Assembly: GCA_027587225.1 (NCBI GenBank)
Contig: JAPDDQ010000007.1
Location: 62,001 to 126,000 of the forward strand
Direction of reading: 5' to 3'
DNA: 64,000 nt
Source of the DNA: Solirubrobacter taibaiensis
Lineage (GTDB): Bacteria > Actinomycetota > Thermoleophilia > Solirubrobacterales > Solirubrobacteraceae
Part shown: piece after piece, positions 24,611 through 32,774 of the stretch
How positions within the stretch are numbered: position 1 is the stretch's first letter
Layout: every line of letters starts with the position of its first letter
Made by a program: the position numbers and the translations under genes
Notes under the pieces: generated by a model
What the model was told of the DNA's origin: nothing
Seen by the model: the letters and a program-made list of their open reading frames with translations, nothing else
The model's database searches: none

Positions 24611-25665
24611 TTCTGTCGGGCGGCAAGGGCACGCGCCTGCGCCCGATCACCTACACGTCGGCGAAGCAACTCGTCCCCGTCGCGAACAAGCCGGTCCTGT
24701 TCTACGGGATCGAGGCGATGGCGGCCGCGGGCATCCGCGAGGTCGGCATCATCATCGCGCCGGAGACCGGCGACGAGATCCGCGAGGTCGCCGGCGACGG
24801 CTCCCAGTTCGGTGTCGAGATCACGTACATCCCGCAGTCGGAGCCGCTCGGGCTCGCGCACGCGGTGCTGACCGCCGAGCCCTTCCTCGGCACGAGCCCG
24901 TTCGTCATGTACCTCGGCGACAACCTCCTGCAGGGCGGGATCGAGGAACTCGTGACCGCGTTCCGGAAGAACCAGCCCGAGGCGCTGATCCTGCTCACCA
25001 AGGTCCCGGACCCACAGAACTTCGGCGTCGCCGAGCTGGCCGAGGACGGCAGCGTCACGCGCCTGGTGGAGAAGCCGTCCGAGCCCGCGACCGACCTCGC
25101 GCTCGTCGGCGTCTACATGTTCACGCCGCGCATCCACGAAGCCGCCAAGTCGATCCAGCCGTCCGGCCGCGGCGAGCTGGAGATCACGGACGCCATCCAG
25201 TGGCTCGTCGACGCCGGCGCGCCCGTCGAGTCGCACGTCGTCCGCGGCTGGTGGAAGGACACCGGCCGCCTCGCGGACATGCTCGAAGCGAACCGCCTCA
25301 TCCTCGAGACCGTCGAGCAGAAGGTCGACGGCCGGCTGGTCGACTCGACGATCGAAGGCCGCGTGGTGGTCGAAGCGGGCGCGGTGCTGGAGCGCAGCAC
25401 CGTCCGCGGCCCGGCGATCATCGGCGCCGGCGCCCGGGTCATCGACGCCTACGTCGGCCCGTACACCGCGGTCGGCCGCCACTGCACGATCGATTCCTCC
25501 GAGGTGGAGCACTCGATCCTGCTCGAGAACTCCTCGGTCACGGGCTTGGACGGCCGCATGGAGTCCAGCCTGCTCGGTCGCGACGTCGTGATCGCCCGCG
25601 GGCAGTCACAGCCGCGCGCCTACCGCTTCATGGTCGGCGACTCGTCCGAGATCGGAATTCTCTAA
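24589..25665 (+). CDS. rfbA: Glucose-1-phosphate thymidylyltransferase, long form
   Basis: 358 residues. It joins dTTP (or a related NTP) to glucose-1-phosphate, the first step towards dTDP-rhamnose and other deoxysugars. The nucleotidyltransferase signature is LSGGKGTRLRPITYTSAKQL, with the metal-binding Asp in MYLGDNLL, EKPSEPATDLALVGVYMF for sugar contacts, and WWKDTG. Residues beyond about 250 form a left-handed beta-helix (TIEGRVVVEAGAVLERSTV, GPAIIGAGARVIDAYVGPYT), the long actinobacterial/archaeal type. No other rml genes are adjacent. Confidence 0.9.
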   Translation: MEQLKGLILSGGKGTRLRPITYTSAKQLVPVANKPVLFYGIEAMAAAGIREVGIIIAPETGDEIREVAGDGSQFGVEITYIPQSEPLGLAHAVLTAEPFLGTSPFVMYLGDNLLQGGIEELVTAFRKNQPEALILLTKVPDPQNFGVAELAEDGSVTRLVEKPSEPATDLALVGVYMFTPRIHEAAKSIQPSGRGELEITDAIQWLVDAGAPVESHVVRGWWKDTGRLADMLEANRLILETVEQKVDGRLVDSTIEGRVVVEAGAVLERSTVRGPAIIGAGARVIDAYVGPYTAVGRHCTIDSSEVEHSILLENSSVTGLDGRMESSLLGRDVVIARGQSQPRAYRFMVGDSSEIGIL

Positions 25666-26556
25666 CTACGCCGCGCGCGACGCGAACCACGCGCCGCCGC
25701 CCAACGCCCGGTCGTACCCCGACCAGGCCGAACCCTCAGGCAGCTCCTTCTCCAACCGGTCGAAGGAGCCCAGCCGGCCGCCGAGGTTGTCCAGCATGTG
25801 GACGAGCGTCGCCTCGCGCGTGCAGGGCACGACCGGCGAGCCGTGCTCGAGCTGGCCGTGGTGGCTCAGGATGATGTGGAGCACGGCGACCGCGAGCTCG
25901 GACGGGAACGCGGGCAGGTCCTCGATGATCCGGCGCACCCGGTAGTACCCGAGCGGGATCTCGCCCTGGAGCTTGCCGAGGTCCGTCATGTCGATCGCCA
26001 ACGGGTCCGACGTGTAGGCGTCCAGCTTGCCGATGTCGTGCAGCAGCGCGCCCGTGACCGCGACGTCGCGGTCCACGCCGCCGAACGTGGCGGAGATCGC
26101 GCTGACCCCCTGAGCGACCGTCAAGGAGTGCTCGAGCAGCCCGTGCCGGTAGGCCTGGTGGAAGCGCTTCGCGGCCGGCGCCTCGCGGAACTGCTCCCAC
26201 GTCGGGGTGCCCACGCCGAACACGCGGTCCAGCAGGCCGCGCAGATGGCTGCACTGGATCGTCGCGATCAGCGCGCGCAGGTCGGCCTCCATCCGGTCCA
26301 CGGGAATCCGCGGACCGTCGAGCAGATCGTCCAGGTCGTACTCGCCGGGCTTGGCGTCGCGCACCGAGCGCACGTCGAGGCGCCCGCGCGGTTCCACGGT
26401 GCCGACGACACGCACGCACGACCCCGCCGCGATCGGGCACGGCGCCGCTTCCAGCGTGCCCGTCCGATCTCCGAGCACGACGCGCCGCGCGTCACTCGCG
26501 CGGACCATCAGGACCTGATCGATCTCCTGCCCGGGTGTGAGGTCGCGGACGCGCAC
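25666..26556 (-). CDS. YhaM-like OB-fold/HD-domain 3'-5' exoribonuclease
   Basis: 296 residues from GTG 26556. The N-terminal 75 residues form an OB-fold nucleic-acid-binding domain (QVLMVRASDARRVVLGDRTG). The HD hydrolase domain has the metal ligands in HGLLEHSLTV, LLHDIGKL, HIILSHHGQ and the later Asp of HMLDNLG. This matches the YhaM/CBF1 family of metal-dependent 3'-5' exonucleases acting on RNA and DNA. It converges with rfbA with no gap between stops. Confidence 0.85.
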   Translation of the reverse strand: MRVRDLTPGQEIDQVLMVRASDARRVVLGDRTGTLEAAPCPIAAGSCVRVVGTVEPRGRLDVRSVRDAKPGEYDLDDLLDGPRIPVDRMEADLRALIATIQCSHLRGLLDRVFGVGTPTWEQFREAPAAKRFHQAYRHGLLEHSLTVAQGVSAISATFGGVDRDVAVTGALLHDIGKLDAYTSDPLAIDMTDLGKLQGEIPLGYYRVRRIIEDLPAFPSELAVAVLHIILSHHGQLEHGSPVVPCTREATLVHMLDNLGGRLGSFDRLEKELPEGSAWSGYDRALGGGAWFASRAA

Positions 26557-26595
26557 TGAGGGGTGAACCCTAGGTCCAGGGTCGGACGAAACCGT

Positions 26596-27276
26596 TCAGC
26601 GGGGCGGAAGCTGGCGGTACATCGGCGCCGGTGTCCCGCCGTAGAACGCCACGGCGCGCTTGCCCAAGGCGTTCGTGTCCCGCCGGTTGGAGACCGCGCT
26701 GTACGCGATCGCGAAGCCCGGGACCATCTTGCCCGCGAGCTTCTTCGCCCCCGATTTGCTGACCATCTTGACCAGCTTGGACGCGAGCGCCTCGTCGCGC
26801 TGGAGCTTGGAGCCGACGTAGTGCTCGGCGACCGTCTTGCCCGCCCCGTCCAGCGCCACGCGGGCCCCCGCGGGGTCGTGGTACAGGCCCGTCAGCGCCA
26901 GCAGTTCGGCGGGCCGCATCGGGTCGCGCGGGTCCCACCCGTACCCACCCGCGATGAAGAACACCATCCGCGCCTGCAGCCACGCGAGCGCGACGAGGTC
27001 CGGCACGATCGTGAAGACGCCGCCCGCGCCCATCGCGGCGCCTTCGGCCGAAGCGAGGTGGACATGACGTTTGCGCGCCATCTCTCCCATCGCCACCGGG
27101 TGCATTCCCATCACGTTGCGCTGCCTTTCGGCCCACGTGGCGGCTGGCGGACCGAACGCATCGGCGGCCGCGAGGGCCAGATGTTCGGGCGCCCGTACCG
27201 GATCGGCCCGCAATCGCTCCAAGAGCGAGGCGGGCGGAGTAGTCGACTCGTCCGCGTCGCGCATTTCGTCCAACAT
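26596..27276 (-). CDS. EcsC family protein
   Basis: 226 residues from ATG 27276 (MLDEMRDADES). The EcsC-family pattern is seen in GVFTIVPDLVALAWLQARMV, GYGWDPRDPMRPAELLALTG, and the C-terminal KLVKMVSKSGAKKLAGKMVP followed by FAIAYSAVSNRRDTNALGKR. The role of the family is poorly known; it is associated with membranes and with ABC transporter and secretion loci. The short hydrophobic stretches fit membrane association. It is divergent from an alpha/beta hydrolase. Confidence 0.7.
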   Translation of the reverse strand: MLDEMRDADESTTPPASLLERLRADPVRAPEHLALAAADAFGPPAATWAERQRNVMGMHPVAMGEMARKRHVHLASAEGAAMGAGGVFTIVPDLVALAWLQARMVFFIAGGYGWDPRDPMRPAELLALTGLYHDPAGARVALDGAGKTVAEHYVGSKLQRDEALASKLVKMVSKSGAKKLAGKMVPGFAIAYSAVSNRRDTNALGKRAVAFYGGTPAPMYRQLPPR

Positions 27277-27285
27277 AGTTGACCC

Positions 27286-27304
27286 GGTTTGACACCGTGT
27301 CATC
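27286..27304. promoter_or_regulatory. Dyad nearly identical to the TetR operator at 2717-2735
   Basis: GGTTTGACACCGTGTCATC matches the 2717-2735 operator at 16 of 19 positions, including 13 consecutive bases. Its core GACACCGTGTC is itself a dyad. It lies between the divergent EcsC and hydrolase starts. It may be a distant site for the TetR at 2751. Confidence 0.5.
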
Positions 27305-27322
27305 GACTGCCGATGAGCGGGT

Positions 27323-28168
27323 ATGCCTCTGCACATGCCCCCTGTCATCGAGCACCGCGTCGAGCTTGCAGGCCATGTGACGCGCGCGCTCGAAGTGGAT
27401 GGCGAGGGACCCGGGATCGTGCTGCTGCACGGCTGGAACCACTCGGCCGACACGTGGCGCCCGCTGCTGACCGAGCTCGCCGCGCGCGGACGGCGCGCGA
27501 TCGCCGTCGACCTGCCCGGTTTCGGAGAGGCGACACCGCTCGCGCCCGGCGCCCTGCTCCCGCAGCTCGACGCCTTCGCCGCCGAGCTCGTGACCGCGTG
27601 GGCGAACGGGAACCCCGTGGTGATCGCCGGCGCCTCGCTCGGGGGCCTGATCGCGCTGCGGCTCGCCGAACACCCGGGGGAGCTCAAGCTCGCCGGTGTC
27701 GTCCCCGTCGCTCCCGACGGACTCGAGGTGCCGTCCTGGTTCGACCCGATCGAAGAGGACCCGATCATCCGCCGGCTGCTCTCGCTCCCGGTCCCGGTGC
27801 CGGGTGAGCTCGTCCGGCGCGCCCAGCGCGGGGCGCACCGCGGCATCGCGTTCAGCGACGCGCAGAGTGCGATCGTGGCCACGTTCGGCCGCAGCGGCGA
27901 GACGCGTGCGGATGTCGCCGCGCTGCTCGAGTCCGGCCGCGAGCTCGCTCCCGAGCTGCTGAACGCGCCGTTCGACCTGGTCGGGATCCGCTGCCCGGTG
28001 CTGCTCGTGTGGGGCGCCTACGACCGCGGGCTCCCGCACAGCGACGCGCGGATGGCGTTCGGCGCGCTGCCCACCACCGAGGTCGAGCTGATCGAGGGTT
28101 GTGGCCACCAGCCGCAGCTCGAGGCCACTGGTCGACTGGCGGAGTTGCTGCTCCCTTTCGGCAGATAG
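27323..28168 (+). CDS. Alpha/beta hydrolase
   Basis: 281 residues. It has the oxyanion segment VLLHGWNHSADTW, nucleophile Ser105 in AGASLGG, the acid in VWGAYDRGLP and the His in EGCGHQPQLE. The middle residues (about 135-200) form the cap. The nearest family look is the hydrolase/C-C bond hydrolase group; the substrate is unknown. ATG 27323 is used; ATG 27335 is also possible. The dyad at 27286-27304 lies about 20 bp upstream. Confidence 0.87.
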   Translation: MPLHMPPVIEHRVELAGHVTRALEVDGEGPGIVLLHGWNHSADTWRPLLTELAARGRRAIAVDLPGFGEATPLAPGALLPQLDAFAAELVTAWANGNPVVIAGASLGGLIALRLAEHPGELKLAGVVPVAPDGLEVPSWFDPIEEDPIIRRLLSLPVPVPGELVRRAQRGAHRGIAFSDAQSAIVATFGRSGETRADVAALLESGRELAPELLNAPFDLVGIRCPVLLVWGAYDRGLPHSDARMAFGALPTTEVELIEGCGHQPQLEATGRLAELLLPFGR

Positions 28169-28190
28169 CTTGCAACGCTGGAGGTCCGGC

Positions 28191-28196
28191 TAGGCT
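28191..28196 (+). promoter_or_regulatory. Putative -10 element (TAGGCT) of the L,D-transpeptidase gene
   Basis: TAGGCT ends 9 bases before the ATG at 28206; a TTGCAA lies 15 bp upstream of it. No ribosome binding site is visible. Confidence 0.35.
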
Positions 28197-28205
28197 TTTC
28201 GGTCT

Positions 28206-29189
28206 ATGCGCCGGACCTTGCTGCTGACCTTCGCTTCGCTTCTCCTCATCGCTCCGACGGCTTCGGCGCAGGACAAGCGCATCGCGCCCGGTGTGGCCGC
28301 GGCCGGCATCGACGTGTCGGGCCTGACGCTGCCCGAGGCGGCGAACAAGATCGCCTTCCTGGCGAACACGCAGATGAACAGCCCGCTGTCCTCACGCGTT
28401 GCGGGCCGTCGCTTCCTGATGCGCCCGAAGGAGGTCGACTTCAAGTTCGACGCGGCCAAGAGCGCCCGGCGCGCCTACAACGCCGGCGCCACCGCGGCGG
28501 GCGCGCCCGTGAACGTGCCGCTGTACGTGACGTTCAAGGTCGCCAAGGTCCGCACGTACGTCGACAAGGTCGAAAAGGGCATCGCTCGCGCCCCGCGTGA
28601 CGCGCGGGTGGACATCAAGCTGACAAAGATCGCCAAGATCGAGCACCGCGACGGGCGCACGATCGACAAGAAGGCGCTCGAGGCGTCCGTCATCGCGACG
28701 CTGAGCGATCCGGCCGCCGTCCGCAAGCTCACCCCGGCGCTCGTGGCCACCAAGCCCAAGATCACGACGGGCAGCCTGGCCAAGGCCTACGGGACGATCG
28801 TCACGATCGACCGTGGCAACTTCAAGCTCCGCCTGTTCAAGAATCTGAAGCTCTCGAAGACCTACGGGGTGGCTGTCGGCGCGCCAGGTTATTCGACGCC
28901 CACCGGCCGCTACACGATCGCCAACAAGGCCGTGAACCCGGCCTGGACGGCACCCGATTCGCCGTGGGCCGGCGCCTACCGCAACGAGGTCGTGCCCGGC
29001 GGCAGCGCCGAGAATCCCTTGAAGGCGCGCTGGTTGGGCATCGTCGGCGGCGTGGGCATCCACGGCACCGGCGCCCCGGGCTCGATCGGCTCGCGCGCCT
29101 CGCACGGCTGCATCCGGATGACCGTGCCGGACGTCATCGACCTGTACCCGCGCGTGCCGGTCGGCTCGCCGGTCTTGATCGGAAACTGA
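28206..29189 (+). CDS. Exported L,D-transpeptidase (YkuD) with PG-binding-type N-terminal domain
   Basis: 327 residues. A signal peptide (MRRTLLLTFASLLLIAPTASA) is followed by a domain of the type found before YkuD and VanW domains (GIDVSGLTLPEAANKIAFLA; FLMRPKEVDFKFDAAKSARR). The catalytic YkuD domain spans about 205-327, with His near 286 (GIHGTG) and nucleophile Cys302 in SHGCIRM. It forms 3-3 peptide cross-links in peptidoglycan or attaches wall proteins, acting outside the membrane. Confidence 0.9.
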   Translation: MRRTLLLTFASLLLIAPTASAQDKRIAPGVAAAGIDVSGLTLPEAANKIAFLANTQMNSPLSSRVAGRRFLMRPKEVDFKFDAAKSARRAYNAGATAAGAPVNVPLYVTFKVAKVRTYVDKVEKGIARAPRDARVDIKLTKIAKIEHRDGRTIDKKALEASVIATLSDPAAVRKLTPALVATKPKITTGSLAKAYGTIVTIDRGNFKLRLFKNLKLSKTYGVAVGAPGYSTPTGRYTIANKAVNPAWTAPDSPWAGAYRNEVVPGGSAENPLKARWLGIVGGVGIHGTGAPGSIGSRASHGCIRMTVPDVIDLYPRVPVGSPVLIGN

Positions 29190-29212
29190 CCGCACAGGTT
29201 GTCGCGGCCGGA

Positions 29213-29218
29213 TAGGGT
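29213..29218 (+). promoter_or_regulatory. Putative -10 element (TAGGGT) of rnd
   Basis: TAGGGT ends 9 bases before the ATG at 29228. No ribosome binding site is present, suggesting a leaderless mRNA. Confidence 0.35.
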
Positions 29219-29227
29219 CGCGCAAGC

Positions 29228-30385
29228 ATGCAGGAATTGCAGACGGAAGTGGACCGCCTCGCGGAGATGGCGCAGGCGGAGGGACGGCTCGGGCTGGACA
29301 CGGAGTTCATGCCCGAGGGCCGGTATAAGCCCCTGCTCTGCCTGGTGCAGATCGTGGTCGGCGAGCACGTCGAGGTGCTGGACCCGCTGACGCAGACCTT
29401 CGACCCGACGCCGCTGGCGGAGATCCTCGCCGACCCGGCGATCGAGATCGTGCTCCACGCGGGTCGCCAGGATGTTGCGATCCTGCGACGCGAGTGGAAG
29501 ACGACGTTCACGAACGTCTTCGACACGCAGGTCGCGGCCGGCTTCGCGGGCTTCTCGGCCCAGGCGGGGTACAACGGCCTGCTCCACGACGTCCTGCGCA
29601 TCCGGCTGCCGAAGACCGCGAGCTTCACACGCTGGGACGCGCGCCCGTTGACGGAGGAGCAGATCTCCTACGCGCGCGGCGACGTCGAGCACCTGATGCC
29701 GCTCGCGGACGACATCCAGGCGCGGCTCACGGACCGCGGCCGACTCGAGTGGGCGCGCGAGGAGTGCGTCGCGATCGCCGAGGCCACCGACGAGCGTGAC
29801 CCCATGGAGGTCTGGCGCCGGCTCCCGCGCGTGAGTGGGCTCGACCCGAAGGAACGCGCCGTCGCGCAGGCCATCACGGCCTGGCGCGAGCGCACCGCCG
29901 CCGCCGAGGACCGCCCGGTGGGCGCGGTGCTGCGTGACCCGACCGTGGTCGAGCTGGCCAAGCGCCAGCCCTCCGGCCGCCGCGACCTGTCGCAGATCCG
30001 CGGCATCACGCCCGACGTGGTCCGCCGCCGCGGCGACGACGTGATCGCCGCGATCGAGGTCGGCAAGAACGCGGAGCCGATCAAGCTCGAGGAGGGCGAC
30101 CGCTCGCCCACCGAGGCCGTCGACGGCCCGACGATCGCGCTCGCCGAGTCGCTGGTGCGCACGCGCGCGCAGGAGGCCGGGCTGGCCTACGAGCTGATCG
30201 CCGCCCGCGCGGACCTGTCACCGATCGTGGTCGCCTCCCGCCGCAAGCAGACCGAGCCGGACGTCCGCACGTTGCGCGGCTGGCGCCGGGAGCTCGTCGG
30301 CGACGAGCTGCTCGAGCTGCTGGCGGGGCACCGGACGATGCACGTCGGCCAGGGCGGCCGCGTGACCGTCACCCCCGTGGACTGA
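29228..30385 (+). CDS. rnd: Ribonuclease D
   Basis: 385 residues. The DEDDy exonuclease domain has Asp24 and Glu26 (GLDTEF), Asp82 (HAGRQDVAIL), and Tyr148/Asp152 (ISYARGDVEHL). HRDC-type helical domains follow (about 210-290 and 310-375). It trims 3' ends of tRNA and other small RNAs. The C-terminus overlaps the convergent TetR gene by 17 bp. Confidence 0.9.
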   Translation: MQELQTEVDRLAEMAQAEGRLGLDTEFMPEGRYKPLLCLVQIVVGEHVEVLDPLTQTFDPTPLAEILADPAIEIVLHAGRQDVAILRREWKTTFTNVFDTQVAAGFAGFSAQAGYNGLLHDVLRIRLPKTASFTRWDARPLTEEQISYARGDVEHLMPLADDIQARLTDRGRLEWAREECVAIAEATDERDPMEVWRRLPRVSGLDPKERAVAQAITAWRERTAAAEDRPVGAVLRDPTVVELAKRQPSGRRDLSQIRGITPDVVRRRGDDVIAAIEVGKNAEPIKLEEGDRSPTEAVDGPTIALAESLVRTRAQEAGLAYELIAARADLSPIVVASRRKQTEPDVRTLRGWRRELVGDELLELLAGHRTMHVGQGGRVTVTPVD

Positions 30386-30950
30386 GGCCCAGCATCACGG
30401 TCCCGAGCAGCTCGACGGGGTCGCCGAACGCGGCCTCGTCGCCGCCGCCGATGATCAGCCGGTAGATGAACGGGCCGACCATCAGGTCGACCGCCACCTC
30501 CGTGCTCACGTCCTCGCGGATCTCGCCGCGCGCCTTGGCGCGCTCGACGATCGCGCGCACCACGCGCCGGCGCGGCTCCACGAGGTGCTCGTGGAACAGC
30601 GCGTGCATCTCCGGCTCGCCGACGACCTCGCTCAAGAGCCGCGGCATCAGCGTGAGCGCGCCCGTCCGCGCCGCGCCCTGCAGGACGCTCTGCGCGGTGG
30701 CCGCGAAGTCGCCCTGCAGCGAGCCCGTGTCGTCGGGCAGCGGGATGTCGGAGTTCAGGTGCACGATGGCCGCCGCCACGAGCTCCTCCTTGGAGCCGTA
30801 GCGGCGGTAGATCGTCGCCTTGCCGACGCCGGAGCGCTCGCGGACCTTCTCCATCGTCAGCGCGCGGTAGCCGCTCTCGGCCATCAGCTCGAGCGCGGCT
30901 TGCAGGATGGCTTCGTCCGCCTCGGCGCTCCGGGGCCGTCCGCCACTCAC
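30369..30950 (-). CDS. TetR/AcrR family regulator of the adjacent MFS exporter
   Basis: 193 residues from GTG 30950. The HTH is clear (ILQAALELMAESGYRALTME, SGVGKATIYRRYGSKEELVA), and the C-terminal region matches the TetR_C type of multidrug repressors (VVRAIVERAKARGEIREDVS, GPFIYRLIIGGG). Its start overlaps the stop of the MFS gene upstream (GTGA), so repressor and exporter are made from one transcript. The repeated dyads before the MFS gene are the likely operators. Confidence 0.9.
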   Translation of the reverse strand: MSGGRPRSAEADEAILQAALELMAESGYRALTMEKVRERSGVGKATIYRRYGSKEELVAAAIVHLNSDIPLPDDTGSLQGDFAATAQSVLQGAARTGALTLMPRLLSEVVGEPEMHALFHEHLVEPRRRVVRAIVERAKARGEIREDVSTEVAVDLMVGPFIYRLIIGGGDEAAFGDPVELLGTVMLGLSPRG

Positions 30951-32458
30951 GCGGTGACGGCCTTCCCGGCCGGCATGCGCCTCTCACCCGGCAGGAACAC
31001 GGCCGCGATCAGCGCGCCCGCGAGGGCCACGCCGACGGCGACCAGCGTCGCGGTCTGCATCCCGTTCACGAACGCTTCCTGGCCCGCCGCGATGAGCTGC
31101 GGGTTGCCCGTCGCGAGCGCGCCCGCAAGCGAGTCGCGCGCCATCTCGGGAGCACCCGCGATCGAGTCCATGTCTCCACGGTAGCCGCTGGCCAGGAGCG
31201 ATCCGAGCACCGCGATCCCGAGCGCGCCGCCCGCGACGCGCGTGGTGTCATTGATGGCGGAGCCGACGCTCATCTTGGCCTCGGGCAGCACGCCCATGAT
31301 CGCGTCGGTGGCGGGCGCCATCGCCGTCCCGATGCCGTAGCCGAGCAGCACGAGCGCTGCGGCGATCAGCCCGTAGCCCGACGTCGCGTCGGCCATGGAG
31401 ATCAGGTACATGCCGCCGGCGACGAACACGAGTCCGAGCGGGACGACGATCCGCAGCCCGAGCTTCTCGGTCAGCTTCGTCGAGGACGGGCCCGCGAACA
31501 CGAGGCCGGCGGCGACCGGCAGCGTCTTGATGCCGGCGTCCAGCGCGTCGTAGCCGCGCACCATCTGCATGTACTGGGTGAGGAAGAAGATCATCCCGAA
31601 CAGCGCGAAGAACGCGAGCGAGATCGCGGCGCTCGACGCCGTGAAGCGCGGGTTGCGGAACAGCTCCATGTCGAGCATCGGGGACGGCGCGCGCCGCTCC
31701 CAGGCGACGAACGCGACGCCGACGGTGAGCGCGACGGCGAAGGCCGCGAGGACGCCGCCGTCGGTCCAGCCGCGGGCGGGCGCCTCGATCAGACCCCAGA
31801 TCAGCGTCGTCAGCGCGGCGAAGGAGAGCGTGAAGCCACGCAGGTCGAGCTTGGGGGCGCTCGCATCAAGGCTCTCGGGCACGAGCCAGCGCCCGGCGGC
31901 AAGCGCCACGAGCACGATCGGCAGGTTCACGAGGAAGATCCAGGCCCAGCTCGTGTGCTCGATCAGCCAGCCGCCCGCGACCGGGCCGATCGCGATGCCG
32001 ATGCCCGAGACGCCGGCCCAGATGCCGATCGCCTTCGCGCGCTCGTGCGCGGGGAAGGTCGCCACGAGGATCGACAGCGTGGACGGCATGATGAACGCGC
32101 CGCCGACGCCCATCAGCGCGCGCATCACGATCAGCAGCTCTGGGCTGGTGGCGAGGGCGGAGCCGAGTGAACCGAGGCCGAACACGGCCAGGCCGAACGT
32201 CAGCGCGCGCTTGCGGCCGAAACGATCGCCGAGCGAGCCCGCGGTCAACAGCACGCCCGCGAAGACCAGCATGTAGATGTCGACGATCCACTGCAGCTGC
32301 GCGGAGGACGCGTCGAGATCGCGCTGCAGCGTGGGCAGCGCGACGTTGAGGATCGTGTTGTCGAGCCCGATCACGAGCAGCGACAGGCAGAGGACGGCGA
32401 GCGTCCACCAGCGGCGGGGGTCGAGCGCTTCGCTCGAAACGAGACTGTTCCGTTTCAT
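30947..32458 (-). CDS. MFS transporter, DHA2 (EmrB/QacA) drug efflux family
   Basis: 503 residues with about 14 hydrophobic helices. The DHA2 signatures are GLDNTILNVALPTLQRDL in helix 1, motif A GSLGDRFGRKRALTFGLAVF, GVGGAFIMPSTLSIL, and motif C GIAIGPVAGGWLIEH. It is a proton-driven exporter of lipophilic drugs or metabolites. ATG 32458 lies next to the first of two 21-bp operator copies, so expression is probably repressed by the co-transcribed TetR. Confidence 0.92.
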   Translation of the reverse strand: MKRNSLVSSEALDPRRWWTLAVLCLSLLVIGLDNTILNVALPTLQRDLDASSAQLQWIVDIYMLVFAGVLLTAGSLGDRFGRKRALTFGLAVFGLGSLGSALATSPELLIVMRALMGVGGAFIMPSTLSILVATFPAHERAKAIGIWAGVSGIGIAIGPVAGGWLIEHTSWAWIFLVNLPIVLVALAAGRWLVPESLDASAPKLDLRGFTLSFAALTTLIWGLIEAPARGWTDGGVLAAFAVALTVGVAFVAWERRAPSPMLDMELFRNPRFTASSAAISLAFFALFGMIFFLTQYMQMVRGYDALDAGIKTLPVAAGLVFAGPSSTKLTEKLGLRIVVPLGLVFVAGGMYLISMADATSGYGLIAAALVLLGYGIGTAMAPATDAIMGVLPEAKMSVGSAINDTTRVAGGALGIAVLGSLLASGYRGDMDSIAGAPEMARDSLAGALATGNPQLIAAGQEAFVNGMQTATLVAVGVALAGALIAAVFLPGERRMPAGKAVTA

Positions 32459-32505
32459 AACGGCAAAGTACCGCTGAGAGATACGAAACGCAACTGTTCC
32501 GTCTC
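32436..32505. promoter_or_regulatory. Two near-identical 21-bp dyad operators before the MFS-TetR operon
   Basis: Copy 1 (32436-32456) and copy 2 (32485-32505) both have GAAACG, two variable bases, ACTGTTC, then CGTTTC or CGTCTC; they differ at three positions and start 49 bp apart. GAAACG and CGTTTC form inverted half-sites in copy 1. Copy 1 touches the MFS start codon. The layout fits autoregulation by the TetR at 30369-30950. Confidence 0.65.
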
Positions 32506-32610
32506 GATACTCGTGGTAGCCGCACCCGATTCCCTCTTAATGAGCCCGTGGGGAAGCCCTTAGGGAAGTTTGAGGCTTGACTTACCGCTTCCTTGAGGAA
32601 GGGGTCCACC

Positions 32611-32694
32611 ATGGTTTTCGTGATCAACGTCGTGGCCGACACCCTCCCGACCCACCTGGCCACGACAGCGTTTACGTCTCGACCCCTCTCCTGA
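32611..32694 (+). CDS. Small gene encoding a 27-residue peptide
   Basis: ATG 32611 follows GAGGAAGGGG at ideal spacing, the best ribosome binding site in this part of the window. It opens MVFVINVVADTLPTHLATTA and ends FTSRPLS. The N-terminal eight residues are hydrophobic, the rest Thr/Ser-rich. Upstream, CTTCC and GGAAG could pair across TTGA and mask the ribosome binding site; 32674-32680 and 32693-32699 form a hairpin across the stop; a much larger hairpin follows at 32712. I do not recognise the peptide. It could be a leader peptide, a small membrane peptide or a toxin-like peptide. It fills most of the otherwise gene-free 32506-32774 stretch. Confidence 0.5.
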   Translation: MVFVINVVADTLPTHLATTAFTSRPLS

Positions 32695-32711
32695 GACGTA
32701 GGCAACCCTCA

Positions 32712-32759
32712 TAACGCCGCGGCGCTCGGAAACCCTCTCCTCCGAGCGCCGCGGCGTTA
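32712..32759. terminator. Very stable 19-bp-stem hairpin
   Basis: 32712-32730 and 32741-32759 are perfect reverse complements around a 10-base loop (AACCCTCTCC); the stem is mostly GC. CCCCTTT follows on the plus strand. It lies between the plus-strand small gene and the end of the minus-strand propeller gene (32775), so it could terminate both. The stem length is unusual for a simple terminator. Confidence 0.75.
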
Positions 32760-32774
32760 CCCCTTTAAGGACCG

